In this document: positions 22,453 through 33,914 of the stretch, piece after piece | Layout: every line of letters starts with the position of its first letter | Numbering within the stretch: position 1 is the stretch's first letter | Assembly: GCA_029964075.1 (NCBI GenBank) | Contig: CM057138.1 | Span: forward strand, 10,472,932 to 10,536,931 | Source of the DNA: Patiria pectinifera | Taxonomy: Eukaryota; Echinodermata; Asteroidea; Valvatida; Asterinidae | Direction: 5' to 3' | DNA length: 64,000 bases | The notes under the pieces: generated by a model | The model's database searches: none | Seen by the model: the letters and a program-made list of their open reading frames with translations, nothing else | What the model was told of the DNA's origin: nothing | Program-made: the position numbers and the translations under genes

Positions 22453-23391
22453 TTACTTGCTAGGAAACTGCTTGCAATAATTATGGTCGAGTCTAACATC
22501 GTGACTTCCATTCACTCCTTGGAATTTGAAACCGTGCTTCGGATTCATTTGGCCCTTCTTATACATATTTTGGGTAAAATAATAGGAATGAAACCTCTTA
22601 GATCTACACTGTGCTCGGCTTTTTCTGTAGGCTACCCCCTTTTTCCTTTCAGCATGATATTTCTGTGCCTTTTCTTTTTCAGCGAGGGCTTTTGCAGCTG
22701 GAGAGCCTGGAGTAACTGAGCAACTAGCAGCTTTACACTTTTTCACGATTGAATTGGCATGCTCATTATTGACCATATGGATGGCACTGTGGTCCCGACT
22801 AGAACCATTTCTAGAGAAGGTTTGTGTTCCTTTCGGGTTTGTAACCGCAAATGCATGGTTCATCGATTCAGATTTTTGGGTACTTGTTCCATATTTGTTT
22901 TTTTCCAAAGCTTCATTGCCAATTCTTTTGATGATTAGTCTAAGAACAGTTTGTTCATCAGTTGCTGAAATGTTTAATTTACCCCGAGCATCAGCTGGCA
23001 GGTATGGAAACTTATATCTACCACCTCCACAAACTATTGACCACTTTGTACAAAGGGTATGTTTCCCAATGCTAACGAATCGGTATGTTTCTCTCTGTCC
23101 TTGCAGAACCTCCCGATGCTGAAGCTCTCCTACTGGGGTAGTTTCGTGGACTTTGGGTCGGAGCAGCATGACGGACCTGGTTGGCTCATCCACGGGAGTT
23201 TGACAGTGGAATCCCTCCGCATCTTTGGTGACCGTCTGCTCCAGTTGCTCATGCGTTGGTCTTTTGTAGACTGTAGGTGAGCCTGTGTGCAATTGACGTT
23301 TTTGTGGATTCAGTTTTTGAGGTGACCAAGTGTTGCCCTTCTGAAATCCTGCCTTCTTCCTCTTGTACACAACACGCCCAAATCGCCCCAT
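22453..23391 (-). CDS. 312-aa ORF, probably transposon-derived (Mutator-like?)
   Basis: The uninterrupted ORF starts at a genuine ATG (MGRFGRVVYKRKK). It is very basic and unspliced. The middle has a KxESMNHAF segment followed by TQTFSRNGSSRDHSA and IHMVNN. The C-terminal third is Lys/Arg/Tyr-rich (KAQKYHAERKKGVAYRKSR). The KSESMN pattern plus a basic N-terminus is reminiscent of Mutator-like transposase-related proteins common in invertebrates. The protein is short for an intact transposase, so an internally deleted copy is possible. No catalytic triad can be assigned. Family assignment is tentative; protein-coding ancestry is likely because the frame is long. Confidence 0.5.
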   Translation of the reverse strand: MGRFGRVVYKRKKAGFQKGNTWSPQKLNPQKRQLHTGSPTVYKRPTHEQLEQTVTKDAEGFHCQTPVDEPTRSVMLLRPKVHETTPVGELQHREVLQGQRETYRFVSIGKHTLCTKWSIVCGGGRYKFPYLPADARGKLNISATDEQTVLRLIIKRIGNEALEKNKYGTSTQKSESMNHAFAVTNPKGTQTFSRNGSSRDHSAIHMVNNEHANSIVKKCKAASCSVTPGSPAAKALAEKEKAQKYHAERKKGVAYRKSRAQCRSKRFHSYYFTQNMYKKGQMNPKHGFKFQGVNGSHDVRLDHNYCKQFPSK

Positions 23392-23636
23392 GTTATTACA
23401 CCAGAAGTATATGGATGGGATATAACAAAATTCCCCCCTCTGCTTAGATGAAAAAGTGAGAAGTGCATGTAGTTACACATACACAAATTGTCAGGCTCAC
23501 TTACAAGTGATGTGTACAATAATGAGTAAACCCGTAGGGATACATGCTTCAGTCCCCCTTGTTCATTTTTATGGGGGGGGGAGGGATGGTGATGATGGTA
23601 GATGGGGATGCTTCCTTGAAAGTAATTAATCCCCAA

Positions 23637-24179
23637 CCAGACTATAGTGCAGACTGTAGTGCGATATTGACACAGACAGAGGGCAATTAATTGAAGACAG
23701 TCAGTAAGTCAGTAAACTTCCATAGCCACTTCTGAATTGAACTCTCTTCCAAACTACCCCTTCACGAAATGTATGAACCCAAGTCTGCGGCGCGCTCTCT
23801 TTGGAACAATACGCGCTACGCGCAACGCGCACACCAGCATCCACTTGCACGCAAATACCGCGCCGTGGAAATAGAACTTTGGTTGCTAATGGTATAGTAC
23901 TTTGGTTGCTACGGGTATACTTTTGACCGTGCACAGAAAGATAGCGAAATTAGAAAGTAACATGTGACTCGCTTTCGGCCAATCAAGACACAGAATCTGT
24001 GGGTGAGGTGTTATAAAAGCAACTGGCGCCTTTTCTGCACCGTACCAAGAAAACATGCAGTTGTCTTCCTTCTGGCAAAATATATAAAAAAAAACATGAT
24101 GTTTAGCGTCCCCGCCCGCTTCCTTTTTGGAGGCCGCCTCCTTTTCTTTTTTTTACCGAAAAAAATGATACATTTTATT
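23637..24179. other. Intergenic sequence before the DIRS element
   Basis: No exon was recognised. There is a GC-rich palindromic patch near 23815-23835 (GCGCTACGCGCAACGCGC). The left boundary of the retroelement begins near 24180. Confidence 0.35.
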
Positions 24180-24183
24180 CCAC

Positions 24184-24335
24184 TTCAGGGACTCCCTTAC
24201 CTGTTAAACCTATATTTCCCTAGCCGTAGGCTTTCACGCTAGATTCTTTTTACCACACCGCAGTAGCGCCCTCCATCGTCCAGGCTCCCTAAGTCGGTCC
24301 ATTATTAAAGCCAACTCGTCCTCTTTTTCTCTAGC
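24184..24335. repeat. DIRS left inverted terminal repeat
   Basis: TTACCTGTTAAACC, AAGCCTACGG-complement (CCGTAGGCTTTCACGCTAGA), and GCGCCCTCCATCGTCCA all occur inverted near 29890-30020, with a few mismatches. Confidence 0.88.
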
Positions 24336-24563
24336 GTTTGGAGTATCCGGACGTGGTTTGTGTCACGGTCTTCGAACGTTTGTATGAGCTTTCATTGATT
24401 CTTTATTGAACTATTTTCAGATTGTTTGGATTCAAGACAGGTTTTACCAGTGTGTCTTGTGTCCTTTCTCTTTGATTTTACCCACCATTCCCGTTTTATT
24501 TTGTTGTATTTTCACTCGTGCGGTAAGCAACGTTCCGAGTCCTTTGTTTGATTTTGATTCAAG

Positions 24564-26410
24564 ATGGCGGAGTCGCGCTATTCTAAACGAAGTGCGTCGG
24601 CAGTTCGACTCCGGTCTCACTCCCCCTCTGTAGATACCACAGGGGGAGAATTATTTTTACCGGGGATACGCTTTCCGGGCCTCTGGCCCCTGGTAATGTT
24701 TCTGACTCAAGTGTTAGAGCTGTAGTTTCGGGCCTCCAGTCTCTACACCTCCATCTATTACCCCTGCTGGGGACACGCTTTCTGGGCTTCTGGCCCCCAG
24801 CAGCACGGGTCCTTCGGGCAAGCCGGTTCGAGTCTTGAATCCCGCTGATGGTAAGAAGGTGAAAAAGGTTATTTCAAAACCCAGAAAAAGTACTGGAGCT
24901 AAGCTTTCCGAGCCTCTAGCCTCCGGTACTCAGGTTCCCGTCGCTTCCGGCACTAAATCTAAGAAAAAATCTGGGGTCAGTACTTTGAATGTTCCTGCCT
25001 CTTCCCCCAGCGTAAGTGCTAATTCCGGTGTTACGGGTCAGGAAAAATCTTCCCGTTCCGACCGCCATCGACGTCATCATAAGAAAAGGCGTCGTTATTC
25101 TAGCTCGAGCTCGGGGTCCTCGGATGAATATTATTCTTCTTCGTCTAGCCGTTCGGAGGGCCATCGTCGCCGCCGCCGTTCCGGCACTTCTACACAGGCC
25201 ATGCTGAAACAACTGACGGCCACAGTTTCGGCTTGGTTCAACGCCCAGCTAATATTAGCGCTTCAGTAGATGTTCCCCCGCCGGTGTCGATGCCAGTGGC
25301 GGCCACCATTGCAGACCCCGGCCAGGATTCGGAGGGAATCGTTTCCTTGTTTCCATTTGATAATTTTTAAGAAGATTCTGATTCCCGTCCTCGACCCCGG
25401 ACATTTCTGTCCCTTTACCTCCGCGGGGGGCGGAGTCAGCTCCGGATGGCGGTAAGAAGTCTGACACTTTCTTACCCCCGCACAATTTAATCCACCGGGT
25501 GATTATTCATCGGACAATGGCACCGTAGAGTCGGTGAATTTGTCTTCTTCAGATCTTAGATTGCGTCATGTCATGCGTGATATGGTTCGTGTTCTACATA
25601 TGGATGTGGAGGATTCGACCCCCGATAGTGAGGTTCGTAAGTCCTTTAAAAAACGCACTGGTCCTCCTGATTCTAAGGCTCAGTCCTTCCCGGTCCTCCC
25701 GGTTGATCGCACGTGTGCAGATCGTATCGAGGTCATTAGCGGAGTTAAGAAATGGCGACCAGTGGCCAAGCGAGACGTGCGTCATTTCCGGGTCCCTAAG
25801 AAGGATTACGAGACGTATCTTTCAGTTCCCGCCTTACCAGATGCTGGTAGAGACAAGATTGCGGCTGACTCTGGTGGACGCTCGACACTTAAATCACCGT
25901 TTTCAAGTAAAGAGCGCAACACTCTTGAAGACAGTCAAGGTTGACAAGGCCTCCAAGGCGGGCCTTCGAGTTACATGTTTTTTGCAGTTGCTTTCGGAGT
26001 ATCTGGTCTGTTCATGTGAAGCGGATTCCGAAGTGGCTCCCGAGAACGTTGAACTAGGCTTTCGGTGTGTGGACGACTGCCTACGTGTCTGTATGGATCA
26101 GTTTACAATGATTTCTTCCTTTTCTACATCTATACGTCGGGGTAACGTACTGGATGCCATCTATCTGCCTACTGAAGGGGCTCGTACCCGGCTCGAGGCT
26201 CTCTCTCTTGGTTAGGTACAGACCTTTTCAATGGGAAGTTTCAGCTAACCTTTGAAGAAGAGGCTAAACGGATCAAGGCAACGGATAAGATCAACCAGCG
26301 AAAGCCGACTCAAGGTTCGTCTCCTGCTGGTCGTGTTGGCAAGCGAGGTTCCGGTCTGCGTTTTCCTCGTAAGCCTTTACAGCCTTTTAACGGTTCCGGC
26401 AGGTCTCTTT
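24564..26410 (+). pseudogene. DIRS gag-like region, frame broken
   Basis: An ATG near 24564 (MAESRYSKRSASAV) opens a short frame that stops. 24835-25269 carries a Ser/Arg/Lys-rich stretch (SSRSDRHRRHHKKRRR, SSSSSGSSDEYYSSSSSR). 25534-25944, and then another frame to 26215, carry a globular part (VKKWRPVAKRDVRHFRVPKK; DARHLNHRFQ; LLSEYLV). At least two frame changes are needed to read through, so no intact product is made. Identity is inferred from position before the reverse transcriptase. Confidence 0.65.
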
Positions 26411-26562
26411 AGCCAGCCCGGCTAACCCCTACTCAGGCTCCCCTACTCCTTAGCCTCAGCCTTTGTTGACACCTAGCTCCGGTTTTGGTGGTCGTAGTCG
26501 TGGCTCCGGTCCCTCATATACCCCCGCTCCAAGGCCAACTATGGGAGCGGTCGGGGTAGGCC

Positions 26563-28479
26563 ATGGCGGCGGTGACGCCCCCCCCCCCCATTAGCGCCCC
26601 CCTACTACGGGCCCGTAGGGGGTCGCCTTCAGTCTTTCGCAAAGACTTGGGCCCTCTATTCCGACGACAGATGGGTACTCGACACCGTCGCTCACGGTTA
26701 CAAGATAGAGTTTACGAGTATCCCTCCGTCGTCGTATGTCCCTTGGCCAACACCGATTCCCTCCGATCAGACCAAACGCTTGGCTCTGGAATCAGAGATT
26801 CTCGCCTTACTAGAGAAACAGGCGATTTATCAAGTTCCGGTGGAGGACTCCAAGCGGGGATTCATTTCCTCCTTCTTTCTAACCCCAAAGAAAACCGGGG
26901 AATGGCGTCCAATTTTAAACCTAAAGCCATTAAACAGGTACATTCGGCCCCGCCGGTTCAGAATGAAAACCCTTCGTACGGTTCTAGATTGCCTGACGAT
27001 TCCAGCTTGGGCGTCAACATTAGATCTGAAAAACGCTTACCTGCAGTTCCAATGTTCAAACATCACCGTCATTTTCTCCGTTTTCAATATCGGGGAATGA
27101 TGTTCGAGTTCCGATCACTTCCTTTCGGCATTTCGACAGCCCCAAGGGTGTTTACCCGTCTTGCAAACACTGTCGCAGCCATTCTCCGCTTGCATCACGT
27201 GCGAATTTTTGTCTATCTCGACGACTGGCTCGTAGTAGGACAATCGGAGGCCGAGACCCGCTGGGCCATGGACACAACCCTGTCTCTGGCAAGAAATCTG
27301 GGATTCATCGTCAACGAGAAGAAATCGCATCTGATCCCATTCTTTCACCCCAACCTACCTCGGTGCCGTGCTCAATCTCCACCGGGGCATTGCAACACCA
27401 ACAGAGGAAAGGATTCACAACCTTATACAATGCGTGAATCTATTCTTTGCAGTCACGATCGCTCCAGCCTTGGCCTGGTTACGCCTTCTGGGACTAATGG
27501 CAAGTCTAGTGGACCTCGTTCCTTGGTGCAGAATGCGAATGCGTCCCATACAACTCCATCTCCTGGCCTTGTATCGTCCGAAACGAGATCCTCTCTCGCT
27601 TTTGGTCCCGATTCGGCCCCTAGTACTTCAACATCTCAACTGGTGGCGCCAACGGGTAAACCTCAGTTGCGGAGTGACCTTCCCTCGACCTCAACCCACC
27701 TTGACTCTGACGACAGACGCATCCATACAAGGATGGGGTGCTCACCTGGGAGCAGAGACCACAGCCGGAATGTGGTCCCCAGAAGAGAGTTTATATCACA
27801 TCAACGCTCTAGAGTTGTTAGCAGTCCAACGAGCTCTAATTCATTTTTCCAAACTGGTGACAGGTCATCATGTTCGGATCATGTCCGACAACTCGACAGT
27901 CGTCTCGTATGTCAACCGACGGGGGGGGGGGGGGGACCGTTCCCCCCGTTATGTTTTCAGACATGGGACCTCCTTTGTTGGTGCCCAGCGAACAAGGTAC
28001 GACTAACTGCATCTCACCTCGCAGGGAAAGTGAACACCCTGGCAGACGCCCTATCCAGGGGCAAGGTTATCCCCACAGAGAGGACACTTCATCGAACTGT
28101 GGTCGAGGCTATCTTCAAGAAATTCGACCGACCTCACATAGATCTGTTTGCGTCGGCCCTAAACCACCAGCGGCCGGTATACTGCGCTCGCAGTCGGGAT
28201 CCTCAAGCATGGGCATCGGACGCTCTCTCGATCGATTGGACAAACATGTACGCTCATGCGTACCCTCTGATCTCACTAATTCCGAGAGTTCCAACCAAGA
28301 TAGAAACGAAAGCGTGCAGGGTTCTTCTCATTGCACCCTTTTGGCCTCGCCAAGCATGGTTCCAAAGACTTATTCGCCCTCTCGTACATCCCCCAGTCTA
28401 TTACTTCCACAACGAGCGGACCTCATTTGCCAACCTCGGTCGAAGATTTTTCACAAGGGGTCAGAAAATCTCCACTTAA
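26563..28479 (+). pseudogene. DIRS reverse transcriptase-RNase H-C-terminal domain, frameshifted
   Basis: The RT starts in one frame (26780-27070: GFISSFFLTPKKTGEWRPIL, LDLKNAYLQ) and continues in another (FRSLPFGISTAPRVF, VYLDDWLVV with the catalytic YLDD). RNase H lies in a third (27368-28006: TTDASIQGWGAHL, INALELLAVQRAL, SDNSTVVSYVNRRGG). The frame then returns for ADALSRG and PHIDLFASALNHQ, the region typical of DIRS polyproteins. The last change falls at a run of G near 27920-27935. The reading frame is broken at least three times. Confidence 0.85.
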
Positions 28480-29670
28480 CGTGTTGGATGTTGTCCAGTA
28501 TTCTTTCCGATCAGCAGGCCTTTCAGCAGACGCTGCCTACATGGCTGCCAGAGGCCGTCGGAAATCCACTAGACAGACTTACGACAGCCGCCTTCAACAT
28601 TTCTATAAATGGTGCAGAGTCGACTCGGTGGATCCGTGCTCAGCGCCTTTGAAAGATGTTGGTGATTTTCTAATGAAACTCTTCAATCAGGGCCTCACGG
28701 TGGCGACTATTCGAGGCTATCGTTCGGCTCTTGCATCAGTTCATGCTGGGTTTCCAGATGGTAGTACTATCTCTAATAATAACGCTCTAACCCAAATGCT
28801 TAAGGGTATGTTCATTGAGCGTCCTCCAAACAAGAAACTCTTTCCGACTTGGGATCTTGGGCGGGTCCTTCAGACATTGTCTAAGCCACCCTTTGAACCC
28901 TTATCTGAGGCCGCAGCTATAGATTTAGCTGTGAAAAGGGCCTTCCTTGTGGCTACGGCCACTGCTAGGAGACGGAGTGAGATCCATGCTTTCTCTATTG
29001 ATCCAGGCCATATTCGATGGGAACCAGGTGGTGTTCGTCTGGTTCCCAACATGTCCTTTCTGGCCAAAAATCAAACCCCGTCTTATACGCCCCCTGATAT
29101 TTTTATTCCTGAAATGAAGTCCTTGTCCTCAGTAGCCGAGGACAGATGCGAGCTTTAAAGTGGTACATTGCTCGTACCAAGTCTCTCAGAGGTAATGTTT
29201 CCCAACTGTTCATTACTACTACCAGTCCGTATAAGGCTGTCTCACCAGATACCATTTCTCGATGGATTGTAAGGGCGATACGCTCATCCTTTAGTTCCTG
29301 GCCAGGCCTGACAGCAGATGCTCAGGCGGTGAATGCCCACGAGACGAGATCCATGGCCACGTCGTGGGCCTTCCTTAAGGGTGTTCCTCTCAAAGATATT
29401 TTACAGGCTGCAACCTGGAAAACTCCAACTACATTTATGTCATGCTACCTCAAAGATGTCGAGTCATCTGGAGGCAGAGTCGGCCGTAGTGCTCTGAGTG
29501 TACCACAGCCTTCTGTGACAGCCCCCCCGGGAGTGATGAGATGTTTCTACCACTTCTCCCTGGGATTTATATTTATCGGTGAGTTGGCTTCCTTTCTTTC
29601 CATCTTGCTTAAAGAAATTTGGAAGAGCGCGAAGGGACGATATTTATCTCTTTTACCAAGGACTTGTTGA
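28331..29670 (+). pseudogene. DIRS tyrosine recombinase, one frameshift
   Basis: The N-terminal core-binding part (TYDSRLQHFYKWCRV, TIRGYRSALASVH) and the first catalytic Arg (ATARRRSEIHAF) lie in the frame ending at 29158. The second half, in the frame from 29146, has AHETRSMATSWA (His-x-x-Arg) and FMSCYLKDV with the nucleophile Tyr. All four catalytic residues are present but split over two frames. It overlaps the end of the RT region, as in other DIRS elements. Confidence 0.85.
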
Positions 29671-29724
29671 TTTATTGTTACCTTGCGCCTCACCCGTTGA
29701 CCCTCCTCCTTTTTACGGTGCCAG

Positions 29725-29832
29725 TCTATGCAATTGTAGGTTTAACAGGTAAGGGAGTCCCTGAAGTGGACTCCCCCAAATCAAGGGTGATTTGGGAGTC
29801 CGCGAAGGGATACTTACCTGTTAAACCTCCCA
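29725..29832. repeat. DIRS internal complementary region
   Basis: AGGTTTAACAGGTAAGGGAG, followed by TCCCTGAAGTGG, is the exact inverse of the left end. It is directly followed by CCCCCAAATCAAGGGTGATT through TTACCTGTTAAACC, the inverse of the right end apart from three missing bases. The joint therefore mimics the circle junction of the element. Confidence 0.88.
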
Positions 29833-29879
29833 CCCTCCTTCCCCACTGGGGTTCGGCTTTACTGTGTCTTTTTACCAAC

Positions 29880-30067
29880 ACCTCGAGAAAAAGAGGACGA
29901 GTTGGCTTAATGGACCGACTTAGGGAGCATGGACGATGGAGGGCGCTATTGCGGTGTGGTAAAAAGAATCTAGCGTGAAAGCCTACGGCTGGGGAAATAT
30001 GCAATTGTAGGTTTAACAGGTAAGTATCGTCCCTTCGCGGACTCCCAAATCACCCTTGATTTGGGGG
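29880..30067. repeat. DIRS right inverted terminal repeat and terminus
   Basis: GAGAAAAAGAGGACGAGTTG through CTAGCGTGAAAGCCTACGG mirrors 24190-24335. It then runs through TTTAACAGGTAAG to the outer end near TTGATTTGGGGG. Confidence 0.88.
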
Positions 30068-30112
30068 AAACAGTGACATCATTTTGGCCTCTTTGTCTGT
30101 TGCATCCAGGAC

Positions 30113-30476
30113 CCCCCAAAAAAGTCTCCGGTTTCTGGTATGCGCGCGCGTCGCCGTAGCCATGCGCGTCGGCAAAATGAAAAAGTTTTTTTTTTTTCAA
30201 TGAAAGATGATGTCTCAAAAACGCCAAACTCACTGGTTTGACTGTAATCCTGCTGCTGCACAATTTTAACGTGTTTTTAGATTGGGTTAGGGTCGAGAAT
30301 AAGCTTTATGTGGCCTCTCTGGACTCCCATATATTTGCACTAAGTTTAGTCAGGCACCATTTGCTGTAATCAGCCGACATTTGAAGCAAAAAAATCAGGT
30401 AAAAAAAAAAAGCCGCGTCGCCGCACCACTTTTTGGGCAAGCTCCATACCAGAAACCGGAGACTTTTTTTTGGCCT
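30113..30476 (+). mobile_element. MITE family A, copy 1
   Basis: Ends are AAAAAGTCTCCGGTTTCTGG and its inverse CCAGAAACCGGAGACTTTTT followed by GGCC. The interior shares GTCGCCGTAGCCATGCG, TCACTGGTTTGACT and AAGCTTTATGTGGCCTCTCT with the copies at 41.8 and 46.7 kb. It lies within 50 bp of the DIRS right end. Confidence 0.85.
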
Positions 30477-31080
30477 AGCCCATATAAAGCTGGTATGTCA
30501 TTTCCTGAGTCCAAGTGGCGACCATTTTTTAAAAAAGCTGGCGGCCATCTTGAAAAATAACCGGCCGGTCGTTTTGGAGAAAAAAAAAAGTAAAGGGCCT
30601 ACTCCTTCCTTTTTTCAAAAAGGCAGCAGACGCTGAACATGTTTTTTTTTATGTGGCCTAAACGTACACAACCAACGTATACAGCCTTGAATAGCTATGC
30701 TCTCTTTCAATAACCTGCTCCATCCTCCTCTGCATCTGACAAGCTGTATGGACGGTCTATATGCGTTCGTAGAAATTAAGGGTCCCGGCTCGTGGTCTTT
30801 GAACTTGTATGTCTGAGAAATGTGGGAGGAAAATGTGAAGTCGCTTTAGTTATTTTGCAAAGGAGTGTATGAGTGGAGGGATCGGATTTTTTTTCAAAAT
30901 GATGATGGCTTCCGGACTGCTCTTAGGGGTGGTCCTCTTTGGAGGGAAAAAATCTCTCAAAAGTCAACCCTCAGAAAGCTAAAGATTGATACGTAAATCA
31001 AGCTTTAATTTGATGTATTGTATTCCGGCCTGCGAGAGATTTTTTTAAATGGGTGTAGGCCTAATTAATATGATTGTGAC
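30477..31080. other. Intergenic sequence with repeat G fragment
   Basis: 30840-31060 is a diverged copy of repeat G. CTCCTTCCTTTTTTCAAAAA, then GCTGAACATGTTTTTTTT, near 30600-30650 recurs near 47350-47395 and 47705-47750. No gene was seen. Confidence 0.45.
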
Positions 31081-31084
31081 TATA

Positions 31085-31538
31085 CAGGGTGGTCCAAAAA
31101 AGTCCGGAACCTCATACTTCCATTACCCGGAGACTCAAACCATAATACCAATGCATGGAGAATCTTTTTAGAGGAAAAATGAAACCAAGATCGCCCAAGA
31201 TTCGGTCCAGTAGTTTTTGTTCCGAGAGCCTAATTTGTGAGGCAATGAGGTGGGGGTCATTTTGTCCTGATACTAAATAAACCGCGCCCGGGAATTTGAC
31301 TTGCATTGTAATTGATAGAGGACTGTTATCTAATAATATTACCCACATGAAAGAAGTATCCTTCACAAAATAGGCTCTGCAGCAAAAACTACTGGACCGA
31401 ATCGGGATATTTTGGTATGATTCTTCTAAAAGGATTCTCCATCAATTGGTACAGGTGGTTTGAGTCTCCAGGTAGTGGAAGTAGGCCTATGCCGTTCCAG
31501 GTGGGTGTTTTTTTGTTGGGGGGGGGGGGCGCACCCTG
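31085..31538. mobile_element. Palindromic MITE with CAGGGTG ends and TA flanks
   Basis: The left end is TATACAGGGTGGTCCAAAAA and the right end is GCGCACCCTGTATA. The two halves are inverse and imperfect (GGAACCTCATACTTCCATTA vs GTAGTGGAAGTAGG; GGAGAATCTTTTTAG vs AAAAGGATTCTCC). TA flanks and these ends resemble Tc1/mariner-type MITEs. Confidence 0.72.
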
Positions 31539-31810
31539 TATACGAGAAATTATTTGACTGGTTTACGTCGATGGATCACTAGCTGCGTATCATGTTAAAT
31601 GAAGTTGCCAACTGATTAATGACTATTGCTTCTCTGTTTCTGAGGGCGCCCTACAGCACTTACGGATGCATATCGAACACATGTACACTGTATATGTACG
31701 TTGTCCAGTGCATCGAGGGACAAATTATAATCCCCAGTGATGCTACACTGTTTATTTCGCTCTTACCCCCGCCCTGCAAACAGTTTGCAGGGCGGGACGC
31801 GGGGCACGGG

Positions 31811-32443
31811 TAGCCTTTCGCCATGGACATCGTGGCTTAGAGCGGCGGAGTTGCGAAGACCCGAAGCGACTGAAACAAAGATTAAGTTAGCACACACGAG
31901 TGGCAAAGCCACGAGGCCTTTCCCAACTTGATTTTGTTGAATTATTCATAGTTTTATGCAAATAAGAAGGGTGCTGAAGGTTAACCAATCACAACGTGGA
32001 TTTTGCCTAGTCGCTTCCATTTTTAAAAGAAGGGTGAGTACGGAAAACGTAACAGTTCATACACTCAAATAATTTCTTGAAATACTTTTTACAAGTAAAA
32101 TTAAAATAAGATAATGTAAGAACAATTACACGGTCACGATCTCGTGGAAAACTAGACTCGCATTTTTTGTTTTTAAATTTTGTGCAAGCATCCGGGCGCG
32201 TCGACGCGTCCGGGTAGTAGCCTCGCACGCACGAAAAGGCTGATGATTGGTTGGAATTGTGCTTCCCTTGGGGTAGCAAAAATCGAGATTATAAAGAAAA
32301 ACATAAGAATTTCTCGACAAGTTAGAAAAGGCCCTCGTGGCTTCGCCACTCGCGTGTGTGGTCTCCATCTCCAGTCGATTCGCTCTTTCGCCGCTTTGTC
32401 TCATGCCGGCAAGTTAAGCCACGATGGCCTTGGTGAAAGGCTA
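31811..32443. mobile_element. Inverted-repeat element, possible 9-bp duplication
   Basis: Arms of about 130 bp: TAGCCTTTCGCCATGGACAT and GAGTGGCAAAGCCACGAGG at the left, inverse at the right (CCTCGTGGCTTCGCCACTC; GGTGAAAGGCTA). The flanks GGGCACGGG and GAGCACGAG match at 7 of 9 positions. Confidence 0.65.
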
Positions 32444-32932
32444 GAGCACGAGCGAACACAGTAACTTTATAAACCAAAGATCCATATATAGAGGGCGCTA
32501 TGGGATCTGTGCAGGCTAGCTCTGTTTAATGCGTTTGCCGGGTATTTTCATTTTGCGTATCGAAGCAGACGGCATTAACACATGTAACAGCTTAACTCGT
32601 CCCGTCTTTTTCTTGTGTGATTTTGTTCTCTTCACAGTGACTTCAGTTTCTGTTTCAATCATCAAGTAGGGCCTACAACTTACAAGACTTCACTCTAACC
32701 TGCTAACTAAGCTTCGGACATTGCACAGGTAGGATGGGTTGCCATATTATCGCGGTACTTTACTTAGGCCTATCAGTATCACGTTTCTCGTTCGGAATAG
32801 AGATTCCCCACTAACCTTGCCGAATTGTCCTGTCTTTTGTGTCGTATAACTCTTCCTTTTCAAAGGGGGGGCTGGTCACCACAAAATTTGCACTAGGTGC
32901 TGGGGACGCTGTTCAGGACTATCAACATGATT

Positions 32933-33814
32933 AGCTCTACTGAGTGGAGCGTTGAATTACGGGTACCCCTCCATACAAACGCTCCACCGATTTGCCATAC
33001 TTTGGTAGCACTTACACGGTCGTCATGACGGTTTGCATTTTGTGCATGCCCTCGCGAGGACAAGGCCCAAAAAAACTGATAAAGAAAATACAAATGAGGA
33101 AGACAGTAACCCTGGATAGATCCACACATTCATGACATTCCATAAGACCCCTCAAATTGTTTCAAACAACCGGTAATTTTGAAAAAAGAACAAAATAGTC
33201 TGAACTTACCGCTCACAATTAAATGTGTCTGCCGAGTTGCACAGTCTATTTCACTGACATGACTGATGCATAATTCATTGCGCGCGTGTGTGACGTCACT
33301 ATTGAAGAAAAACAAGTTGCGCTTACTCAATAGCTGTTTCATGTAGTCATATGTGCCCCGCGCCGTCTGACTGTGGGTTTTTGGTGCGGGGCACATATCA
33401 GTACATGAAACAGTCGTTGATTAAGCGCGACTTGTTTTTCTTCAATAGTGACGTCACACACGCGCGCAATGAATTATGCATCAGTCATGTCAGTGAAATA
33501 GACTGTGCAACTCGGCAGACACATTTAATTGTGAGCGGTAAGTTCAGACTATTTTGTTCTTTTTTTCAAAATTACCGGTTGTTTGAAACAATTTGAGGGG
33601 TCTTATGGAATGTCATGAATGTGTGGATCTATCCAGGGTTACTGTCTTCTTCATTTGTATTTTCTTTATCAGTTTTTTTGGGCCTTGTCCTCGCGAGGGC
33701 ATGCACAAAATGCAAACCGTCATGACGACCGTGTAAGTGCTACCAAAGTATGGCAAATCGGTGGAGCGTTTGTATGGAGGGTACCCGTAATTCAACGCTC
33801 CACTCAGTAGAGCT
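32933..33814. repeat. Large palindrome P1 (about 430-bp arms)
   Basis: The left arm 32933-33361 is mirrored, with few differences, by 33386-33814, around a 24-bp spacer. The same open reading frame therefore appears on opposite strands on either side. Arms include AGCTCTACTGAGTGGAGCG at the outer end and GTGCCCCGC at the centre. It is non-coding. Confidence 0.9.
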
Positions 33815-33914
33815 ACAACATGATCAATATGTATACTCATGCTTACATCAAAACGGCGCATTTTTAACATGTTTAAAGCTTTTGTACTTTCTGAGTTTCT
33901 TTCTCCACCTTTCC

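Larger units (their letters stand above)
24180..30067 (+). mobile_element. DIRS-type tyrosine-recombinase retroelement (dead copy, intact ends)
   Basis: The left terminus (CCACTTCAGGGACTCCCTTA, then about 140 bp to CCTCTTTTTCTC near 24335) is mirrored by the right inverted terminal repeat at about 29880-30020. An internal complementary region at about 29735-29830 holds, back to back, sequence complementary to the outermost left end and to the outermost right end. That is the diagnostic DIRS arrangement. Coding order is gag-like region, reverse transcriptase, RNase H, DIRS-specific C-terminal domain, tyrosine recombinase. Several frameshifts make it non-autonomous. No target duplication was seen, as expected for recombinase-mediated insertion. 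Confidence 0.9.

Noticed and set aside
28331-29670. Phage-type integrase or Crypton
   Set aside because: It is linked to RT-RNase H and to DIRS inverted and internal complementary repeats, so it belongs to a DIRS retroelement.
33130-33596. Near-identical 88-aa and 81-aa ORFs on opposite strands
   Set aside because: They are the two arms of palindrome P1, not two genes.
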